Below, piece by piece: positions 40,240 to 50,483 of a stretch of 64,000 nt of DNA. Each line of letters begins with the position of its first letter. Position 1 is the stretch's first letter. Source of the DNA: CAVVEQ01 sp963828855 (GTDB lineage Bacteria > Chloroflexota > Anaerolineae > Anaerolineales > Anaerolineaceae); assembly GCA_963828855.1 (NCBI GenBank), contig CAWHGB010000002.1, forward strand, positions 372,001 to 436,000, given 5' to 3'. The notes under the pieces are model-generated. The model did no database searches, was not told the origin of the DNA, and saw only the letters and a program-made list of their open reading frames with translations. The position numbers and the translations under genes were made by a program.

Positions 40240-41025
40240 ATGGGTTTATTCACTGCTGGCTACCAGACTGAAGGATATCAAATCTTCACCGAAGTCTATG
40301 AGGGTCCGCTGGATCTGCTTCTCGATCTTATAGAGCGCGCTGAATTAGATATTACCCAGCTCGCCCTGGCACAGGTTACCGATCAGTACCTGGCTTACCT
40401 CCAGCAGTTGACCGAACGGCACGCTTCAGAGGTCTCTGCGTTCCTGGTGATAGCCGCAAAACTTCTGCAGATAAAATCGGCGGCACTTCTCCCCCGCCCA
40501 TCGATCGACCTGGTTACCGGCGAAGAGGTGGATAGCGGTGAGATGCTCGCCCAGCAGTTGAAGCTTTACAAGCGATTCAAGGAAATAGCTGCCTGGTTGA
40601 ACTCCCTGGATGAAGCTGGTATGCATACATATTTACGTATCGCTGCCACGCCCAAGGTTCAAGGGAAATTGGACTTGACCGGGATCGACCTCACTGACAT
40701 CACCCTTGCTGCCCGTGAGATCTTCTATCTCCGGCATGATACACGACCTCTAGGTGAACTGGTTTCCAGACCTCGAATTACCATTCGCGAGAGAATTTAC
40801 GCCATAATGGATGCGTTACGACGTGAAGGTATCACCACCTTTCGGTCCGTGCTTTCTCCCGAACGCGCCCGTATCGAGATCGTGGTCACATTTCTTGCGC
40901 TGCTGGAATTGATCAAAACCCATGTTGTGGAAGCGCGTCAGGAAATCCGTTTCGGGGATATCGAACTAAAGCCGCTGGCGGAATGGTCCGAGAAGGATGC
41001 TGTTCAACTCGAATTTGATGAATAG
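40240..41025 (+). CDS. scpA: Segregation and condensation protein A
   Basis: This 261-residue protein starts MGLFTAGYQTEGYQIFTEVY. It has the ScpA N-terminal motif YEGPLDLLLDLIERAELDI, VTDQYLAYLQ, EVSAFLVIAAKLLQIKSAAL and a C-terminal winged-helix end (VVTFLALLELIKTHVVEARQ). It is the kleisin partner of SMC and normally pairs with ScpB, which is not in the window. The ATG at 40240 is chosen because the frame upstream crosses moaC. mutS follows 15 bases later. Confidence 0.95.
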   Translation: MGLFTAGYQTEGYQIFTEVYEGPLDLLLDLIERAELDITQLALAQVTDQYLAYLQQLTERHASEVSAFLVIAAKLLQIKSAALLPRPSIDLVTGEEVDSGEMLAQQLKLYKRFKEIAAWLNSLDEAGMHTYLRIAATPKVQGKLDLTGIDLTDITLAAREIFYLRHDTRPLGELVSRPRITIRERIYAIMDALRREGITTFRSVLSPERARIEIVVTFLALLELIKTHVVEARQEIRFGDIELKPLAEWSEKDAVQLEFDE

Positions 41026-41040
41026 CACCGTCAATCATCC

Positions 41041-43632
41041 ATGCACACCGAAGATGTAACCCCAATCCGCAAGCAATACCTGGATATTAAAACGAAATAT
41101 CCGGATTCGCTGCTCTTTTTTCGACTCGGCGATTTTTACGAAACATTCGACGAGGATGCCCGAATTACCTCTCGCGAATTGGAGATCGTGCTTACATCTC
41201 GAAATGTTGCCAAAGGGAACCGGGTTCCCATGGCAGGTATTCCCTACCACGCGGTGGAGGGGTACCTTTCCCGGTTGATAAAGAAGGGATATCATGTCGC
41301 GATTTGTGAGCAGGTGGGCGATCAACCTAACCGGGGGCTATTCCCCAGGGAGGTGATCCGGGTGGTGACCCCTGGTACAGTTGTTGAGCCAGGTATGCTC
41401 AGCGCGGGAAAAAACAACTACCTTTGTTGCCTATTCACCACCAAACAAAAAGCTGCTTTGGCCTACACAGATATCACCACAGGGGAATTCCAGACCACGG
41501 AAATTACAGTAGGTGATATTTCAGGATCATTCCGGGGTGAAATTTCCCGCCTTTCCCCTGCAGAAATAATCGTACCGGAATCTTTCCAGGAAAATGAGGT
41601 TCTCCAGGGCAGGTCTGTCACCCGCCTGGAGGACTGGCATTTTGAATCCGCTCGGACGGAACAAACCCTCCTGCGACACTTCAAGGTTGGCTCACTTGAT
41701 GGTTTCGGTTTGCGGGATCACCCTCTAGCCATCGCAGCCAGCGGCGCAATTCTGCAATACCTTCAAGCCACACAACCATCCTCGCTTGGACAGCTTACTT
41801 CATTAAAAACATATCAACTGCATCATTTTATGGCCTTGGATTCAGTTACCCGGCGAAACCTGGAGATCACCGAAACGATCCGCTCTGGAGATGAAAACGG
41901 CTCCTTATTAAGTATCCTGGACCACACCGTTTCCCAAATGGGCAAGCGACTGCTCCATCAATGGGTGGGGAGTCCCCTGCTTGATATCGACTCCATCCGG
42001 AAAAGGCAGACATCCGTCGCATCCTTTCTGGAGAATGGTACACTCCGGGCTGAGTTCAGAGCAGCGATTAAGCCAATCATCGATTTGGAAAGGATCTCAA
42101 ATCGTATCGCTGCAGGCATCGCCCTGCCCCGTGAACTGGTCGCTTTACGGGATTCGTTGACTTCCCTGCCCCATCTCAGTCAGTTATTTACAGAGTATCC
42201 CTCGCAGCTGGAAAAGCTCGCACAGAGAATTGGTACTCATCAAGAGATCCTTGACCTTCTGAAGGAATCCATCAATGATGATCCCCCTTCCACGCTGCAG
42301 AATACCGGTGTGATCCGTCCAGGTTTTTCAGCAGAACTGGATGGGATTGTCGATGCATCCCGGCACGCTCGGGAATGGATCGCGAACCTTGAGAATATCG
42401 AACGCGAACGCACCGGGATAAAAACCCTCAAGGTGGGATACAACAAAGTATTTGGTTATTACATCGAAGTAACCCACTCCAATAGCACCACCGTACCTGC
42501 AGAATATATCCGCAAACAAACCCTCGTCAACGCGGAGCGATATATCACCCCGGAAATGAAGGAGTACGAGACGTTGGTATTGAATGCGGAATCCCGCATT
42601 CATGAAGTGGAAAACCGTTTATATAAGGATGTATGTTCCCGCATTTCCTCGCAGAGAGAACAGCTACTCCGAACCGCCCAGATCCTTGCTGAGCTGGATA
42701 CTTACGCCGCCCTGGCCGAAGCCGCATCCATCGGGAAATACATCCGTCCGGAGATTCTTACTGAACCTGTACTCGAGATTCAGGATGGCCGGCATCCCGT
42801 GGTTGAATGGGCACTCACTTCGGGGAAATTTGTTCCAAATGACGCGATATTCGAAACCGGAGAGATTGTCAGGATCATCACTGGCCCCAACATGAGCGGC
42901 AAGAGCACTTTCCTGCGCCAGGTTGCACTGATCGTTCTGATGGCACAGATCGGCAGCTTTGTTCCTGCCTCGGCCGCCAGGATCGGCCTGGTGGATCGGA
43001 TCTTCACCCGCATTGGCGCTCAGGATGAGATCTTCGCTGGTCAATCCACTTTCATGGTGGAAATGACGGAGACGGCTAATATTCTCAACCATGCCACGCC
43101 GCGCAGTCTGTTAATTCTTGATGAAATCGGCCGGGGGACAAGCACTTATGACGGGTTATCCATCGCCTGGGCTGTTGTGGAATATATCCACAACCATCCC
43201 GGCGTACGCTCCCGAACTCTTTTTGCCACCCACTTTCACGAATTGATCCAATTGGCTGATTTGCTTCCGGGTGTCCACAATTACAACGTGGCAGTCACCG
43301 AATCGACCGGGACGGTGGTTTTCTTACATAAGATCGTACCGGGTGGTAGCGACCGGTCCTATGGTATCCATGTAGCCCAACTGGCCGGGCTTCCTGCCCC
43401 TGTGATTCAGCGGGCTGCAGAAATACTAAAGGAATTGGAAACAACTTCAGGGACAGCCTTCGAAAGCGAGGGGAATCCCTCCCAGCAGCTAGCGCTCTTC
43501 CCTGAATCAAATCCGCTTTTGGAAGAACTCCGAAAACTGGATTTAAATGTCCTCTCTCCCATCGAAGCTCTAAACCATCTCTATGAGTGGCAGCGGCGTT
43601 TTAAGTCCTTCGATGATCAACCAGATGCTTGA
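41041..43632 (+). CDS. mutS: DNA mismatch repair protein MutS
   Basis: This intact 863-residue protein has mismatch-binding F32-Y-E34 in GDFYETFDEDA, the connector, lever and clamp domains, then the ATPase with Walker A GPNMSGKST, Walker B LLILDEIGRGTSTYDG and THFHELIQLAD. It recognises mismatches and recruits MutL; mutL is not in this window. It has no clear ribosome site and is probably coupled to scpA. The last 16 bases overlap the end of the convergent membrane-protein gene. Confidence 0.98.
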   Translation: MHTEDVTPIRKQYLDIKTKYPDSLLFFRLGDFYETFDEDARITSRELEIVLTSRNVAKGNRVPMAGIPYHAVEGYLSRLIKKGYHVAICEQVGDQPNRGLFPREVIRVVTPGTVVEPGMLSAGKNNYLCCLFTTKQKAALAYTDITTGEFQTTEITVGDISGSFRGEISRLSPAEIIVPESFQENEVLQGRSVTRLEDWHFESARTEQTLLRHFKVGSLDGFGLRDHPLAIAASGAILQYLQATQPSSLGQLTSLKTYQLHHFMALDSVTRRNLEITETIRSGDENGSLLSILDHTVSQMGKRLLHQWVGSPLLDIDSIRKRQTSVASFLENGTLRAEFRAAIKPIIDLERISNRIAAGIALPRELVALRDSLTSLPHLSQLFTEYPSQLEKLAQRIGTHQEILDLLKESINDDPPSTLQNTGVIRPGFSAELDGIVDASRHAREWIANLENIERERTGIKTLKVGYNKVFGYYIEVTHSNSTTVPAEYIRKQTLVNAERYITPEMKEYETLVLNAESRIHEVENRLYKDVCSRISSQREQLLRTAQILAELDTYAALAEAASIGKYIRPEILTEPVLEIQDGRHPVVEWALTSGKFVPNDAIFETGEIVRIITGPNMSGKSTFLRQVALIVLMAQIGSFVPASAARIGLVDRIFTRIGAQDEIFAGQSTFMVEMTETANILNHATPRSLLILDEIGRGTSTYDGLSIAWAVVEYIHNHPGVRSRTLFATHFHELIQLADLLPGVHNYNVAVTESTGTVVFLHKIVPGGSDRSYGIHVAQLAGLPAPVIQRAAEILKELETTSGTAFESEGNPSQQLALFPESNPLLEELRKLDLNVLSPIEALNHLYEWQRRFKSFDDQPDA

Positions 43633-44666
43633 TCTTTGAACATCGTGCGGGAGATCACGAATAGAATCACACCACAGGTCAGTACCACGAACCCCGTCAG
43701 GGCAGCAACCATTACAAAATTGTTCGCGATCTGTAAATAGATCCCTGTGATCACTTCACCAATTTCACCCGGGAGCGCGGAAGTAGCCGAGTGGATCAGA
43801 TTGGCTGCTCCAGAATTCGAGCCCAGCCAGAGGAGAAAGTCCATCACCAATCCTGCCGAACCGGCTGCCAGTAAAACGATTCCACAATTGCGTATTTTTA
43901 TCCTCCATCCCGGTGAAGATACCCAAATCAGCGCCGTGAGGAGCAGAACACTAAGCAAGATGAGAATCGTGGAGGTGACGGTGGAATTCCGCACGAGATT
44001 TACGAAAGTCACTACCGTGGAGGGGATGCCCGAAGAATGAAGTGAAAACGAGATGAGGGGGATTTGATCCGGGATCTGGTTCACCATATTCAACACAAAC
44101 GGTTGGACGATCGGATTTACTATTCCCATCACTTCGTCAGGAAACCGGCAGAAGGGGATATCTTTATCTCCTCCGAAAAGTGAAAGCAGCTTAGTCAGGT
44201 CGGTAGCTGTGCAGGCAGGCAGCATTTGGATCAAACCCTGGATACTCTCTGCCTGTCCCAGGCTGGTTTTGATCCCGCTGAGATCCACCCCCAAGGAGAT
44301 GGAATCGCCCGATCCATGCAAAAAAGCAAATACTTTATCCAAGTTCGAATTCACCTGCTGCTGGATCCAATCCGGCGGGATAATGCTTAAGACTAGCTGA
44401 TTCAGATGTAATTGATCCAATTGGGAAGTCAATTGACTCAGGCTGTTTCCAAGAAGATTGCTGGATTCATCTCCAGTCATAAAGCTGGTGACAAGAAGTG
44501 GGGTTAATCGGTAAAATCCCTGGTCTTGAAATGCCTGTTTATAGACATCTGGCTGAAGCAGAACCTTTTGAACAGGTACCCAGAATATCTCGATTAATAG
44601 AATCAGTCCCAATAAAACACCGGTGAGAATAGATAGTGTCCCGCGGACAGATGATTTTCTATCCAT
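43617..44666 (-). CDS. Membrane protein with large extracytoplasmic domain
   Basis: This 349-residue protein has an N-terminal helix (LSILTGVLLGLILLIEIFWV), about 190 residues of polar, Leu/Gln/Ser-rich sequence with two cysteines (LPACTATD and IPFCRFPDE), then three helices (TSTILILLSVLLLTALIWV, GIVLLAAGSAGLVMDFLLWL, VMVAALTGFVVLTCGVILFV). No family is recognised with certainty. The start overlaps the glycosidase end by 8 bases, so it is the last gene of that minus-strand run. Confidence 0.78.
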   Translation of the reverse strand: MDRKSSVRGTLSILTGVLLGLILLIEIFWVPVQKVLLQPDVYKQAFQDQGFYRLTPLLVTSFMTGDESSNLLGNSLSQLTSQLDQLHLNQLVLSIIPPDWIQQQVNSNLDKVFAFLHGSGDSISLGVDLSGIKTSLGQAESIQGLIQMLPACTATDLTKLLSLFGGDKDIPFCRFPDEVMGIVNPIVQPFVLNMVNQIPDQIPLISFSLHSSGIPSTVVTFVNLVRNSTVTSTILILLSVLLLTALIWVSSPGWRIKIRNCGIVLLAAGSAGLVMDFLLWLGSNSGAANLIHSATSALPGEIGEVITGIYLQIANNFVMVAALTGFVVLTCGVILFVISRTMFKDQASG

Positions 44667-46081
44667 GGTCGCCTCCCATTTCTATGCGTTTCAACAAGAA
44701 TCCTTCATGCGCAGGGATCTGCAATTGGAGGTGATCCCCCTCCAGACAGATTCTTTTTCCCCCGAGTAAATCCTCAAGAAGATCCCCGCTTCTCCAACCG
44801 GCTTCACCCACAGGAAGAATCCCATCCCATGGTTTGGAATTTGCGTTGATCACAGTAATTAGCGCCTCATTATTAAGGATCCTTACGGTCGAAAAAACCG
44901 TATCAGGGTGAGTACCGTGTAATACCCTGCAAATTCCCGTGCGGAGAGCAATTTCCTGCTTGCGAATCCGAATCAATTTTTGAACCCAGTTGCGCAATTC
45001 TCCATTCCATCGCGATTCATCCCAGGGGAAAGCCCTTCGGCAATCCGGATCCTTTCCGCCTTCCAAACCAATTTCATCACCATAATAAATCGATGGAACA
45101 CCTGGGTAGGTGAAAAGTAGTAGAAATGCCAGCTTGATTTTGTTGGAATTTCCACCCAGCAAAGTCATGATCCTTTCAGTATCATGGCTGCCAAGAAGAA
45201 GATAAAGCGCATTCAGGTTCTCGTTTGGATACGCCTGAAGAAAATGACTAACCTTCGAGCTAAATTCTATGGAAGTGCTTTTTTGATTCAAGAATTCTAT
45301 CAATGCGGCACGTAGCGGGTAATTCATAACCCCGTTAAAATGATGATCGCCCACCCAGCGGGCTTGGAGATCCCATATCTCTCCCACGGTATATGCCTGC
45401 GGGTTGATACCCGAAACCAGGTCGGAAAATTCCTCCCAAAAGGAATCATCATCAATTTCATTGGGAACATCCAAGCGCCAACCGTCTATCCCTCGCTCTG
45501 TCCAATAACGGACGACCCGCATGAGGTATTCTCGGGTTTCCTTGTTGGAGGTGTTGAACTTGGGAAGGCTCTTAAAGTTCCACCAACCCAGGTAATCGAC
45601 TGCATCGCCGTGGCCATACGCGTTGACCGGGAATTTCTTGATGTGGAACCAATGCCGATAAGGCGATAGATCTCCATTTTCCAGGATGTCGGAAAAAGCA
45701 AAAAATCCCCTCCCGCAATGATTAAAAACTCCATCCATAATAATGCGGACATTCCTTCCATGCGCAAAATTCAGCAGCTCGAGAAATTCTCGCTCATTCC
45801 CCAACCGCGGATCGATCTTAAAATAATCCACCGTATCGTAACGGTGGGTTGAGGGAGATAGAAAAATCGGGTTTAGATATATGGCATTGATGCCCAGATC
45901 GGTCAGGTAATCAAAATGCTCCCTTATCCCGCGCAAATCCCCACCCTGGAAACCATGCAGGGTTGGGGGCGATCCCCAGGGTTTCACATTTTCGGGATCG
46001 TTCGCAGGATCGCCATTAGCGAACCTGTCGGGGAAAATCTGGTAGAAAACGGCATTCCTGAACCCAATCCGGCACGCTCAT
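44659..46081 (-). CDS. GH13 alpha-glycosidase (cyclomaltodextrinase/neopullulanase type; frameshifted)
   Basis: The start at 46081 overlaps the panE end as ATGA, and the protein begins MSVPDWVQ. After one correction near 46052 the GH13 entry is clear: FYQIFPDRFANGDPANDP. Catalytic motifs are region I DGVFNHCG, region II GWRLDVPNEID (nucleophile Asp), region III YTVGEIWD (acid Glu) and region IV LLGSHDTERI. The ~473 residues end in a C-terminal beta domain. No signal peptide is present, so it probably acts on imported maltodextrins in the cytoplasm. Its grouping with fmt and panE looks accidental. Confidence 0.92.
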
Positions 46082-47125
46082 TTCACCCACCGTTCCTGCT
46101 CAACAAGCTCGATCAATGCGTCCGGAGTATGGTCGAAACAATTTCCACTCACGCTTTCCTTCAATGATTTCGGTCAGAACCCTGGCATAAGTGGTATTCA
46201 CAGGTGTTGGGATACCCGTTTCCTTCCCTTTCCTTGCAACCACTCCATTAAGGAATTCCACTTCGGATTTCCGGGAACCGGTTTGCATCTCGATCAGGAA
46301 GGAAGGTTTCTTATTCCCTCGTCCCCTGGCCAAAATCCCTCCGAATAATGCCTTTCCCATTTGGCCTGAAAACCCGCTTCCCAGGGCGAGAAGTTTGACC
46401 GGAGTACCTGGAAGATCCTCCACAGAGTACCCGAGAGCTTTCATCACTTTAATCGTCTCCCGGAGTTGCTCCATTTCCAGCTTAAAAAGGTTCGCGTCTC
46501 CAAATATCTCCGTTGGCATCATGTTCAGGATCGCTGCGGAAGCATTCGCCGGGAGATTCGTAAGCAGCTTGGACCATTTCATATTCGGGATGGATTTATA
46601 TCGCCTGGCTCTTAAACCTGCATGGTTAAAGCTTTCCACGATCCGGGGAACGAGCGGGGAAGACCCCGCGATCCCCACGCCTCGGAGCTTCTCTACAATG
46701 ATCACACCCGGACCTTCCCTGCCGATAGCGGTAGTCACAGATCCGGCGATCACTTGCCCCGCTCCGATCATATCCGCGATCAATGCTTCGTTTTCGACTC
46801 CATTTTGCAGGCATAAGATGGGTGGGATCGAGGCGGATTCACTCCGGATGGAATCAAGAAAATTCCTGGTATCGTACGATTTCACGGCCAGGATTCCAAA
46901 ATCGAATTGTCCAGCTTCCTTTACACTTGAAAAGGATGTGTGGACATTCAAACCGCTAACTTTTTGAACCATCCCTTTTCGATAAAGGGATATTCCCGAT
47001 TTAACCAAGGATTCTGCTGCTTGAGGCCGCTCTAGAAAATGGATTTCGTTTCCAGCAAGGATCAAACTGGCGCCAAAATAGGAACCGACCGCACCTGCAC
47101 CAAAGACCACAATTTTCATCGTCAT
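46078..47125 (-). CDS. panE: Ketopantoate reductase-family protein
   Basis: The ~347-residue protein has N-terminal Rossmann motif VVFGAGAVGSYFGASL, FGILAVKSYDT, LCLQNGVENE, the substrate-binding Lys region MKWSKLLTNLPANA and C-terminal KPSFLIEMQTGSRKSEVEFL with NGVV and TPVNTTYARVL. It reduces ketopantoate to pantoate for coenzyme A. In the given frame it ends at 46100, but the alternative frame from about 46150 reads DHTPDALIELVEQERWVK and stops at 46078 in an ATGA overlap with the glycosidase, which looks more natural; I use that end. The start could be the Met at residue 1 or 3. Confidence 0.9.
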
Positions 47126-47161
47126 TTCACCTCTACCATTAATGGAAAATTATTGTATATA

Positions 47162-48080
47162 TCAATTGCTTTCCCACTCTCGGAATCCGTTAAGGAAAAC
47201 ATTCCCCGGCATTGCTTTTTTTCCGGCGGGTTGAATTTCATCCAGCAGGAGGTCTCCTTTGCCTGTTCCGACCACGGGAAACCCCTGAAAAATTCCCCGT
47301 TCCCCAGGGAGGTGACTTCCAGGGATCACCGAATGTGCTTTCCGGACCTTGATCAACTGTCCTTTGAGCAAGAATTGGCATCCAGGCCATGGGAATAACG
47401 CTTTTACCTTTCTCACCAGTTGTTCGGCTGGAAGCGAAAAATCCAGGGAACTCATCTGCTTTTCGATTTTTGGCGCATAATTTGCCAAGGATTCATCCTG
47501 CGGGTAAGCGGTGAGTTTCCCAGAGAAGATCAACGGGAGGCATTCTCCTAATAACGCTGCCCCCTCCGTTGCTAGACGGTTTCCCAGGGATTGGGCAGTA
47601 TCCTCTTCATCAATCCTCACTTCCTTTTGTTTGAAAACTCCCCCGGTATCGATCCCGGCATCCATCTGCATTATCGTGACTCCGGTAACTTCATCGCCAG
47701 CAAGAATTGCTGCCTGGATGGGAGCCGCACCCCTCCAGCGGGGAAGAAGGGAGGCATGAACATTGATGCAGCCAATTTTTGGCAGCTCCAGTATATTCTG
47801 ACGTAGGATCTGTCCAAACGCAGCTACCACGATGGCATCCGGGTTCCATTCCTGAAGGTGGTTAATAGACTCCTTCATCCCTCAGACGGGTTGGCTGCAG
47901 TACCTCCAAACCGTACTCCAAGGAAACCATCTTCACCGCTGGAGGCGTCAATGAATTTCCCCTGCCCGCCGGTCGATCCGGCTGAGTGACCACACCCCGG
48001 ACATCGTAATTATTAATCAGGAACTTTAAAGAGGGTACCGCGAAATCAGGAGAACCCATAAAAACGATTCGTTCTTGCAT
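47162..48080 (-). CDS. fmt: Methionyl-tRNA formyltransferase (frameshifted)
   Basis: The start at ATG 48080 gives MQERIVFMGSPDFAVPSL. Further motifs are TQPDRPAGRG, ATP/folate-domain AFGQILRQNILELP, the catalytic block INVHASLLPRWRGAAPIQAA, and QMDAGIDTGGVF. The C-terminal tRNA-binding domain includes AKIEKQ-type and PWPGCQFLLKGQLIKVRKA segments. The frame breaks once near 47872. The enzyme formylates initiator Met-tRNA. No def gene is adjacent. panE follows 36 bases later. Confidence 0.96.
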
Positions 48081-48228
48081 GGGTGCGATTTTAACACATC
48101 GATTGAACAACAAAGCGGAACTCATTTCTGTATGGATGCATCACTACCAAATTCCCAATTTCTTCAAAACAGCTCATTAATCCAATATCGCGATAGAATT
48201 CATTGAGATATCCAAACAAGGAGCTGGA

Positions 48229-48474
48229 ATGCCATCCACGATTATCATCTACGGAACCTCATGGTGCTGGGCTTCAAAACGAGCAAAAGGAATTTTCGAT
48301 AAAAATAACATTCCTTATGAATGGATCGATATCGACGAAAATGAAGAGGCGGCAAGAAAAGTAATGGAGGTCAATCACGGCAACCGAAGTGTTCCGACGA
48401 TCGCCTTCCCGGATGGTTCTTTTCTTGTTGAACCATCAGATTCTGAGTTGAAATCCTACTTAAAAGTTCAATGA
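48229..48474 (+). CDS. Glutaredoxin-like protein with monothiol CWAS site
   Basis: This 81-residue thioredoxin-fold protein has AAGGAG before the ATG. The active site reads YGTSWCWASKRAK, with only the first cysteine of the usual CxxC; the second is Ser. The fold continues with IPYEWIDIDENEEA and the cis-Pro loop NRSVPTIAFPDG. A monothiol site suggests glutathionylation or Fe-S handling rather than disulfide reduction. It is a single-gene unit between fmt and the DegV cluster. Confidence 0.88.
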   Translation: MPSTIIIYGTSWCWASKRAKGIFDKNNIPYEWIDIDENEEAARKVMEVNHGNRSVPTIAFPDGSFLVEPSDSELKSYLKVQ

Positions 48475-48495
48475 ATATTTTTAGAATTTTAAGTG

Positions 48496-48714
48496 CTATT
48501 TTCGTCGGGATTTTAACAAGATAAACAGAACCAAACCGATTCCTAGTATTAACCCGGCGATTAATAAAGCTGGTGTTAGGGAATCTCTGGATTGCTCCAA
48601 TATCACCTTTTTCTGTTCACGCAGGCGCAGGTTCAAATTCTCAACAAAGTTTGGGTCAGGCGCTACCGGCGTGATTTTTTTTCGCAAGTTCTGTTCGATT
48701 TCTGAATAATCCAT
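48496..48714 (-). CDS. Small single-pass membrane protein downstream of ECF sigma/DegV
   Basis: This 72-residue protein has AGGAGGGGGTG before the ATG. An N-terminal soluble helix (YSEIEQNLRKKITPVAPDPN ...) is followed by ENLNLRLREQKK and a C-terminal membrane helix (ALLIAGLILGIGLVLFILLK) with a basic tail. It is the third gene after the ECF sigma factor. The layout is compatible with a minimal anti-sigma factor, but the classic HxxxCxxC motif is absent; function unknown. Confidence 0.7.
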   Translation of the reverse strand: MDYSEIEQNLRKKITPVAPDPNFVENLNLRLREQKKVILEQSRDSLTPALLIAGLILGIGLVLFILLKSRRK

Positions 48715-48728
48715 CTAATCACCCCCTC

Positions 48729-49583
48729 CTATTGACTTGCCGGGTAAACCGGTACGGCTACGATCCCGATGGTTTGCGGTCCCAAATTGGCTGCAACAGG
48801 GATACTGAGATCGGTGATGATGATATCTCGGATGTTGAAAATGCCTTTTGCCTTTTGCATCAGCGATTTAGCAGTCGGGAGATCGTCTGCATGAACAATC
48901 GCCAGGTCTACTTCTCCCCCCCAACCCGCTCCTTGACGCACTCCAGGATCCGGTCAAGAGATTTTTGCCGGGTCCGGACTTTATCGTTGATCTGCAATAA
49001 GCCATCCTTGAGGATGATAATGGGTTTGATCTTTAATCAACGCGGACATCATGCTTGTCATGGCATTAACCCGACCGTTCATGCGGGCGAATTCAAGGTT
49101 ATCGAGGGTAAAGATTACCGTTAGGGTTTTACGGATCTCCTCCAGTCTCCCAATGATCTCATTAATCGATTTTCCGGCTTGTTCCAGCTTGCGCGCTTCC
49201 CGGCACATGAAGCCCATTGCTGCCGAACCAGCCTCGGAATCGAATGGATAGATATCCAGCTCTCCCAATAATTCTTTTGCTGCAATTTGAATTACGTTAA
49301 AAGTCCCCGACATTTTGCTGGCAACGTGAATGGATAATATCGTGTCCTGTTTGGAAGCGATATTCCGGTAGAATTCCACGACCTGGGCTGGGGAAGGCAG
49401 CGAGGACTTGGGGATTATGTTCTTCTGGCGCACCAAATCGTAGAAATTATTCACATCGATGTTTATCCCCTGGGTAAAAACTTCCTCACCGAATCGAACC
49501 ATCAATGGGATGAGATTTATACGGTATTTTTGAAACCAATCCTGGGGCATGTCCACCGCACCGTCGGTGACGATCTTTAACAT
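48729..49583 (-). CDS. DegV family fatty-acid-binding protein (frameshifted)
   Basis: The ~284-residue protein starts MLKIVTDGAVDMPQDWF, then has INLIPLMVRFGEEVF, SSLPSPAQVVEFYRNIASKQ (the TSxPSP-like motif), ILSIHVASKMSGTFN and FDSEAGSAAMGF, all typical of DegV/FakB. The frame changes near 49010 and 48935; the C-terminal half reads KPIIILKDGLLQINDKVRTR and ends LGPQTIGIVAVPV. DegV/FakB proteins present fatty acids to a FakA kinase. It starts 2 bases after the sigma-factor stop. Confidence 0.92.
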
Positions 49584-49585
49584 GT

Positions 49586-50155
49586 TTACCTCTCGTTCTG
49601 ATCGATTTTTTGCCGAAGGTTCTCGAGGGTCCGGTGGTAAAGACTCTTGATGGCACCTTCGCTGCGATTCATGATGAGGGCAATATCCGCGTTCGATAAT
49701 CCCTCTACAAATTTTAAGATGATTAAATTCTGCCGCTCCGCTGGGAGGGCACGGATCAGGAGGATCAAGTTTTCCGACTCCTGGTTTCGCAACAACGCGT
49801 TCTCCGGCAGTTCACCCTTGTATGGCAGATCAATGTGATCCTCCAGGGGTACTTCCTTCTTCCTGGAGTTATCCCGGTGCCAGTTGGCTACCATGTTGTG
49901 CGCTATCCGGTAAAGCCAGGCAGAAAAAGGGATGCCCTTTTGTTCGTACCTTTGAATGGAGTTCATGGCGCGGTAAAAGATCCTTGCCGTCAGGTCCTCA
50001 GCATCGAAAGGGTTACCGGTCCTGTAATACACGTAGTTATAGATCCTGGTCACATTCTTTTGATAGAGCAGGCTGAAAGCGTCCTTATCGCCTTGGATGG
50101 CTTCACGCAGGATCTCATCATCCTGCTCTTCTGGAAGGAACTTCTGACCTTCCAT
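49586..50155 (-). CDS. ECF-type RNA polymerase sigma factor
   Basis: This 189-residue protein has region 2 (DKDAFSLLYQKNVTRIYNYV, then NPFDAEDLTARIFYRAMN) and FSAWLYRIAHNMVANWHRD, a linker, and region 4 (ALPAERQNLIILKFVEGLSN with ADIALIMNRSEGAIKSLYHR). It lacks regions 1 and 3, as ECF factors do. DegV and a small membrane protein follow, a gene order that might include its regulator. No good ribosome site is seen. Confidence 0.92.
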   Translation of the reverse strand: MEGQKFLPEEQDDEILREAIQGDKDAFSLLYQKNVTRIYNYVYYRTGNPFDAEDLTARIFYRAMNSIQRYEQKGIPFSAWLYRIAHNMVANWHRDNSRKKEVPLEDHIDLPYKGELPENALLRNQESENLILLIRALPAERQNLIILKFVEGLSNADIALIMNRSEGAIKSLYHRTLENLRQKIDQNER

Positions 50156-50219
50156 TATCGCTGTGCCTTAATTAACACTGAACAACCTGTAAAGTGACTC
50201 ATTTCTAAGGATCTCAAAG

Positions 50220-50483
50220 CTAACTATACCAAAATCCAGAAATTAATCCAGAAATCCATCTGGGAACTTTCCTAATAATTTTCAATCCCATCATTTTCAA
50301 GTCGTATTTCACCTTGACCGTTTCATGCCGCTCGGCTACAATCTCAATGGGAATACCGCAGGCAAGAATGCCAATCCAGATAATACGGTACGGTACCCGA
50401 GTAAGAAATCGCTTATCCGGCCAATTATCGGCAAGGTCTGATAAGTGATTTTTTTTATTCCATCCGCCGGGAGGCGCATCCAT
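50220..50483 (-). CDS. Doubtful 87-residue ORF in the only long gap (50156-50481)
   Basis: The gap between the ECF sigma gene and the divergent glyA-gcvT gene is about 325 bases. The minus-strand frame here encodes VPYRIIWIGILACGIPIEI and a basic stretch (KYDLKMMGLKIIRK), which looks protein-like. Its only ATGs lie within the ribosome site of the opposite gene, and there is no ribosome site of its own. It may be a remnant or chance. I saw no riboswitch fold, tRNA or clear promoter in this gap. Confidence 0.25.
   Translation of the reverse strand: MDAPPGGWNKKNHLSDLADNWPDKRFLTRVPYRIIWIGILACGIPIEIVAERHETVKVKYDLKMMGLKIIRKVPRWISGLISGFWYS

Noticed and set aside
46191..46967. A 258-codon open frame on the plus strand
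   Set aside because: It lies entirely antisense to the clear panE gene and shows no family-like motif; it is a shadow of panE codon usage.
50156..50481. Glycine riboswitch upstream of the GlyA-GcvT gene
   Set aside because: I looked for the paired glycine aptamer pattern because of the gene's function but saw no convincing conserved core or stems.
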